From JANXSS01 sp040385645 (lineage in GTDB: Bacteria > Pseudomonadota > Gammaproteobacteria > Burkholderiales > Burkholderiaceae_D), in contig JAZKGZ010000006.1 of the NCBI GenBank assembly GCA_040385645.1, positions 186,001 through 250,000 on the forward strand: 64,000 nt of DNA. Direction: 5' to 3'. Of the stretch, positions 60,335-64,000 are shown one piece after another. The notes beneath the pieces were generated by a model. The model worked only from the letters and a program-made list of their open reading frames with translations, had not been told where the DNA came from and did not search any database. The translations under genes and the position numbers were made by a program. How positions within the stretch are numbered: position 1 is the stretch's first letter; each line of letters opens with the position of its first letter.

Positions 60335-62575
60335 ATGCCACCACGTTTGAAATCCGCGAGACCTGCAGGCCCGCCGGCTGCCGAGCCCGCTGCAGTCGAA
60401 TCGACCATCGCAACGGCGGATGCCGCTTCGCCGGTTGCGCGACGAGCCCCAGGCCGTTCCTTGCCGCGTGCCGTGGGCAATTCGTCCCAAGATGGTCGTG
60501 CCACGTCAAGCCGCTTCGCCCCGCCGGGAGCCCCTGCAACTTCTTCACAGGCTCCTGTTGCTTCGTCGCAGTCCGAGCTGGCGCGCAAAAAACAATTGAA
60601 CGCTGCGATCAATGCCTGGGCTGAAACCCAGGTAGGTTGCAACAAGACGATGATCCGCAAAAAAGTCAAAGAGGCGCTGCGGGAGTCGAACGGACCATCA
60701 TTTGATTTTAGGGGCAGCGGACTCACCAGTTTGCCTGCCGAAATTGGACAAGCCCAGCGTCTTTGTTGGCTTGATCTGACCGATAATCAGTTGACCAGCA
60801 TTCCCGCCGAAATGGGAAAAATTAAAACTTTGCGAGTCCTGCAGTTATCCAATAACCAATTGACCGCTTTTCCTGCAGAAATGCAGAAAGCAAAAAAGCT
60901 GGAAAGTCTTTTACTAAGTCACAATCGGCTGACCGATTTTCCTGCTGAAATGCGCAACGCCGTGGCGCTGAAAGAACTAAACTTGAGTAACAATGCTCTG
61001 AGCAGTTTCCCTAGTCAACTCGGACAACTCAAGGCACTACGCGTGCTCGACCTCTCTCACAATGTCTTGCAGGATTTTCCGGAAGAGATGAAGCAGGCGA
61101 CGGCACTCGAGCAACTCGATCTGGCGCATAATTTATTGCACAGCTTCCCTGCCGGCATGGCGGAAGCCAAATCTCTGCATACGCTGAAACTGAACAACAA
61201 TCGCTTGAGCAGTTTTCCCGCCGGCATGGGGCAAGCGCAGGCCCTGCGTGAACTCGACCTGGATGAAAACCGGCTCACCAGTTTTCCCGTTGAAATGGGT
61301 CAGGCCGAGTCACTGTGCCGTCTCTATCTCGGCAACAATCGCTTGACCGGTTTTCCTGCCGAAATGGGTCAGGCCAGGGCACTGGAAACTCTAGATCTAA
61401 GCAACAATCGATTGATCGATTTTCCCGGCGAAATGGGGCAGGCCAAGATGTTGCGGGAGCTTTTGCTCAACAACAATCGGTTGTCCGATCTTCCCGCCGC
61501 AATCTGCCAGTCCAAAACACTGAGAACACTCAATATGTCCGATAACCAGCTGAGCGATTTGCCGGCGGAACTTGGGCAACTAAGCAATTTGCAACATCTG
61601 TTTTTAAAGCACAACCAGTTTATCCAGGTGCCACGCGTCTTACTCGATTTGCCGGCAACTGTAGAAATCGATCTGCGCGAGAACCCATTGCCGGAGGAGG
61701 AAATTCTGGCAGTGCGCGAGGCCATGGCACAGCGACGTGCCGCAGGCCAGAGCGTACCCGAGCTGTTGATGCCGCCACTGGCGGGCGACGAATTGCGCGA
61801 CGCGGCTGCCAACAACATGAATGTTCATACGGGTGTGTTGACCGATGCTTTTAAAAAGCGGCTCGATGAAGTGGTGCGGCAGTTTCCGGAGCAATTAAAG
61901 GGGAGTCTTGATGCGCAGCGTGCACAATTGAGCGCTATCGAGGCGCGTCTGGAAAACGCTTTGGATACGCACGCGAAGAATAACCTAACGGACCCGAAAG
62001 TGTTGCGCGAGGCTCGCAGCATGGTGAGTCTGATGTTTCAAAAAAGCCAGGGTGCGAAAAAGGCGTATCACAACGACTTTCAATATTCCGCGGGACATGT
62101 GCTGGCATACACGTTCCTCGCGCTCGAGGCGCAATGGGAGCGCACCCCCCCAATGCACCAGGACGAAGCGCGCCGCAATGGCATGACAGCATTGATCGAT
62201 GCCTTGGAAAGCGGTTCCGGCATGTGCGACACGCGCCTGTGCGAAGAGGTGATGCAAACGATCGGATTGCCGCTTTCCGCGCATGCGCAGGCGAACCCGG
62301 AGGTGGTTGAGACGCAAGCACCGTCGGTCAGCACTGCCGAGAGTCGTGAATTTATTTTAGACGAAGCCAAAAAGGTATTGCGCGAACTACTGGACAACGA
62401 CCCGATGCTGAGCGGCGATGCACCACCCGACAGCTGGCGCCCAATGCTTACGCAGAGAATGCAGAACGATCATCCCGGAGTGCCTGCCGAGCATTTGGAA
62501 AAGCAGATGGAAGAAATCGAGTCGATGTGGGAAACGTTTCACGATATGGTATTGGAACAACGTCCCGCAAGCTGA
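60335..62575 (+). CDS. Leucine-rich-repeat protein, candidate secreted effector
   Basis: The 746-residue protein has a Ser/Ala/Pro-rich disordered N terminus (about 1-80). A short helical cap follows, then at least 13 tandem 23-residue leucine-rich repeats (about 120-455) of the type LxxLxLSNNxLTxFPAEMGQA, capped by VEIDLRENPLP. An all-helical C-terminal domain of about 290 residues of unknown family completes it. No signal peptide or membrane anchor is seen, so LRR-type III effectors are the closest architecture. MCDTRLCEE at 630-638 faintly recalls the CxDR site of NEL ubiquitin ligases, but this is not convincing. A terminator follows at 62599. Confidence 0.8.
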   Translation: MPPRLKSARPAGPPAAEPAAVESTIATADAASPVARRAPGRSLPRAVGNSSQDGRATSSRFAPPGAPATSSQAPVASSQSELARKKQLNAAINAWAETQVGCNKTMIRKKVKEALRESNGPSFDFRGSGLTSLPAEIGQAQRLCWLDLTDNQLTSIPAEMGKIKTLRVLQLSNNQLTAFPAEMQKAKKLESLLLSHNRLTDFPAEMRNAVALKELNLSNNALSSFPSQLGQLKALRVLDLSHNVLQDFPEEMKQATALEQLDLAHNLLHSFPAGMAEAKSLHTLKLNNNRLSSFPAGMGQAQALRELDLDENRLTSFPVEMGQAESLCRLYLGNNRLTGFPAEMGQARALETLDLSNNRLIDFPGEMGQAKMLRELLLNNNRLSDLPAAICQSKTLRTLNMSDNQLSDLPAELGQLSNLQHLFLKHNQFIQVPRVLLDLPATVEIDLRENPLPEEEILAVREAMAQRRAAGQSVPELLMPPLAGDELRDAAANNMNVHTGVLTDAFKKRLDEVVRQFPEQLKGSLDAQRAQLSAIEARLENALDTHAKNNLTDPKVLREARSMVSLMFQKSQGAKKAYHNDFQYSAGHVLAYTFLALEAQWERTPPMHQDEARRNGMTALIDALESGSGMCDTRLCEEVMQTIGLPLSAHAQANPEVVETQAPSVSTAESREFILDEAKKVLRELLDNDPMLSGDAPPDSWRPMLTQRMQNDHPGVPAEHLEKQMEEIESMWETFHDMVLEQRPAS

Positions 62576-62598
62576 GAAAAGGGAAGTTTGTTAAACCG

Positions 62599-62630
62599 AT
62601 GGCCCAAATATCAAAATTTGGGCCATTTTT
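62599..62630 (+). terminator. Rho-independent terminator after the LRR gene
   Basis: ggcccaaat (62601-62609) pairs perfectly with atttgggcc (62616-62624) around a six-base loop, extended by two A-T pairs, and is followed by a run of T to 62630. It lies 24 bp after the LRR stop. Confidence 0.9.
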
Positions 62631-62737
62631 ATTGCGTTGTATCACCTTTGTGGTGCGCTGGGCGTGTCAAAAGCGTTTCGATTAGCGAGACGATAACCTC
62701 TATCCAGATCGCCAGCTAGATGTGGTGCAGTGATATT

Positions 62738-62761
62738 GTTAAGTTATGAATCAATTCATAA
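62738..62761. promoter_or_regulatory. Palindromic operator candidate 1 upstream of the Fic gene
   Basis: ttatga (62744-62749), six bases and tcataa (62756-62761) form a palindrome, extended leftwards by gttaag. The same design returns, in inverted orientation with 22 of 24 bases matching, at 62856-62879. It lies in the 352-bp AT-rich gap (62576-62927), which contains no gene. Confidence 0.6.
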
Positions 62762-62781
62762 ATAAATTATTGCTTTAATTT

Positions 62782-62802
62782 GAACCGTTGGACCATTGGT
62801 TC
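62782..62802. promoter_or_regulatory. Second-type imperfect palindrome upstream of the Fic gene
   Basis: gaacc (62782-62786) and ggttc (62798-62802) flank the near-palindromic centre tggacca. The 21-bp element lies between the two ttatga-type operators and is unrelated to them in sequence. It may bind a second regulator or form a structure; no match to a named operator is claimed. Confidence 0.4.
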
Positions 62803-62855
62803 ATATAGCAAAAATTGGTTAGATTTCTAGCTGGAAGACAATAAATCAAATTATT

Positions 62856-62879
62856 TTATGAATCGAATCATAACTTAAC
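62856..62879. promoter_or_regulatory. Palindromic operator candidate 2 upstream of the Fic gene
   Basis: ttatga (62856-62861), atcgaa and tcataa (62868-62873) form the palindrome, extended rightwards by cttaac to 62879. A further half-site, ttatgattcgat, occurs at 62885-62896, close to the ribosome-binding site. The position suggests direct control of the HTH-Fic gene, possibly by its own N-terminal domain. Confidence 0.6.
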
Positions 62880-62927
62880 AAATGTTATGATTCGATCTCT
62901 TCGAGGAAATACGAGTAGAGGAAAGTC

Positions 62928-64000
62928 ATGGCCAGACCAGTTACTTTCACAGTTAAAAATCTTTTGGAAGGGATGGATTCATCGGCAGGGCAATGGCTCG
63001 CAATGCGAGATCTCGAAGGTAAGTACACTGTTGCCCGGCCTACACTGATACGCAATCTGAACAAAGCGTTGCAAGATGGGTTGATAGAATTACAGGGAAA
63101 AGGTTCTGCAACGCAGTATCGACTGGCCGGCAAAAAATCGACACCGGCCTTATCTCCGCTCGACGCTACTGTCATTGTCCGGCCTTCGGGACCGGTGTGG
63201 AACGAGCCTGCTGAAGCGCTAATGAGGTACGTGCGAGGCCCTTTGGCTTCCCGCACACCCGTAAGTTACCAGGCGTCGTTGGTCGAAACTTACCGGCCTA
63301 ATTCGACATTTTGGCTTCCGCAAAATTTGCGCAGTAAGCTTAAAAGCATAGGACAAGTCGGCGGCGACCGTCTCATCGGAACGTACGCGCGTGACATTCT
63401 CGGACAACTGCTGGTCGATCTGTCTTGGGAAAGTTCCCGTCTTGAGGGTAATCGGTATAGCCGTCTTGAGACCAAAACGCTTATCGAGGCCGGCGTACAG
63501 GCAGACGGAAAAACGCAGCAAGAAGCAGTCATGATTCTCAACCATAAAAAGGCGATTGAATTTCTCGTCGAGGTCGCGCCTTTCGACGACCCTTGGCATC
63601 GTGTTATCGGCAACTTGCACAGCTTGCTCATGGACGGCCTTTTGCCTAACGAGAAAGCCTTAGGTGCTATTCGCACATGCGTTGTCAATATCGAAGGTTC
63701 CGTGTATCACCCTTGGCAAGTACCCATCGAACTCGAACGCATGTACCACACCATTTGTGATGTCGGTTCCACCATCGAAGACCCCCTGGAAGCGGCTTTT
63801 TTCCTGTTTACGCAGTTACCGTATCTACAACCTTTTGAAGATGGCAATAAAAGGACTTCTCGGGTGAGTTGCAATTTGCCTCTCGCAAGGGCGAACTATG
63901 CGCCTCTGGCTTTTATCGATGTGGACGATGCCGATTATTTTGGTGCGCTTCTCGGCCTGTACGAAAAAGCCGACCTTAGTGCCGCAGTGGATCTCTTCGC
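62928..64000 (+). CDS. HTH-Fic domain protein with a degenerate Fic motif (3' end outside window)
   Basis: At least 357 codons are present; no stop occurs before the window end. Residues about 1-70 (MARPVTFTVKNLLEGMDSSA..., then TVARPTLIRNLNKALQDGLI) look like a winged helix-turn-helix. A Fic N-terminal region carries an intact inhibitory motif S169-xxx-E173-G174 (SSRLEGN). The core motif is QPFEDGNKRTSRV, in which the catalytic His of H-P-F-x-x-G-N-x-R is replaced by Gln (Q301), with Lys at the second Gly. Classical AMP transfer is therefore doubtful. agagga at 62917-62922 supports ATG 62928. Palindromes upstream suggest autoregulation. Confidence 0.82.
   Translation, partial: MARPVTFTVKNLLEGMDSSAGQWLAMRDLEGKYTVARPTLIRNLNKALQDGLIELQGKGSATQYRLAGKKSTPALSPLDATVIVRPSGPVWNEPAEALMRYVRGPLASRTPVSYQASLVETYRPNSTFWLPQNLRSKLKSIGQVGGDRLIGTYARDILGQLLVDLSWESSRLEGNRYSRLETKTLIEAGVQADGKTQQEAVMILNHKKAIEFLVEVAPFDDPWHRVIGNLHSLLMDGLLPNEKALGAIRTCVVNIEGSVYHPWQVPIELERMYHTICDVGSTIEDPLEAAFFLFTQLPYLQPFEDGNKRTSRVSCNLPLARANYAPLAFIDVDDADYFGALLGLYEKADLSAAVDLF

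Noticed and set aside
62222..62248. MCDTRLCEE in the LRR protein as a NEL ubiquitin-ligase active site
   Set aside because: The NEL motif is CxDR with a conserved surrounding domain. Here the Asp is misplaced and the neighbourhood does not match, so no ligase activity is assigned.

Overview
The window reads as chromosomal DNA of a betaproteobacterium of the order Burkholderiales, most likely Oxalobacteraceae-like. That placement is an inference. It rests on a PilG-PilH-PilI-PilJ-ChpA twitching/chemosensory cluster, the run accC-accB-aroQ-tlpA-mpl, a Lys/Ala/Pro histone H1-like protein, a czcICBA-type metal efflux operon and class Ia ribonucleotide reductase under apparent NrdR control. Most of the sequence is densely packed housekeeping DNA. 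No rRNA, tRNA, CRISPR array, insertion sequence or prophage was recognised.

Layout. 1-6464: the end of ampD, nrdA and nrdB behind paired NrdR-like boxes, a histone H1-like gene and yggT. 6514-13358 (minus strand): a sugar/nucleoside kinase, a zinc-ribbon/DUF3426 protein, prmA, accC, accB, aroQ, a TlpA-type thioredoxin and an uncharacterised conserved protein. 13476-19629 (plus): mpl, an RNB-family ribonuclease, a TonB-like protein, aroE and mtgA. 19799-23122 (minus): a MazEF-like toxin-antitoxin pair, a lone HigA-type regulator, hemL and thiD. 23176-33348 (plus): rubredoxin and the pil-chp system. 33456-40410 (minus): czcI, czcC, czcB, czcA and a small secreted His-rich protein. 40547-47847: phrB, yqgE, ruvX, pyrR, pyrB, a catalytically dead pyrC homologue, plsC and apaH. 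48022-57597 (plus): an envelope-polysaccharide block (rfbB, rfbC, manC, an aldose-1-epimerase-like gene, a WecA-type transferase, an H-NS-like gene, manB/algC, waaC, waaA). 57606-64000: an accessory end with an 806-residue protein of unknown function, a divergent leucine-rich-repeat protein and a truncated HTH-Fic protein behind several palindromes.

The least expected signal is not a gene family. At three unrelated gene junctions (accC-prmA, mpl-rnb, pyrB-pyrC), on both strands, the region around the downstream start codon is tandemly repeated with a period of exactly 14 bp. Because 14 is 3n+2, each upstream copy makes an out-of-frame mini-ORF of 4-5 codons. Its stop codon overlaps the next start (ATGA, TAGTG or TAATG), giving a ladder of start codons that ends on the real gene. 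Two further tiny coupled ORFs (aroE-mtgA, manB-waaC) have the same overlap logic without the repeat.

How the genes work together: ampD and mpl serve murein recycling and mtgA murein synthesis; accBC start fatty-acid synthesis; pyrR/pyrB/pyrC' form a pyrimidine cassette; manB, manC, rfbB, rfbC and the WecA-type enzyme supply and prime surface glycan, and waaC/waaA build the lipid A inner core; pilGHIJ-chpA control type IV pili; czcICBA exports divalent metals. The accessory end, with a candidate effector-like pair and a Fic regulator, is where novel host-interaction or conflict biology would be sought.
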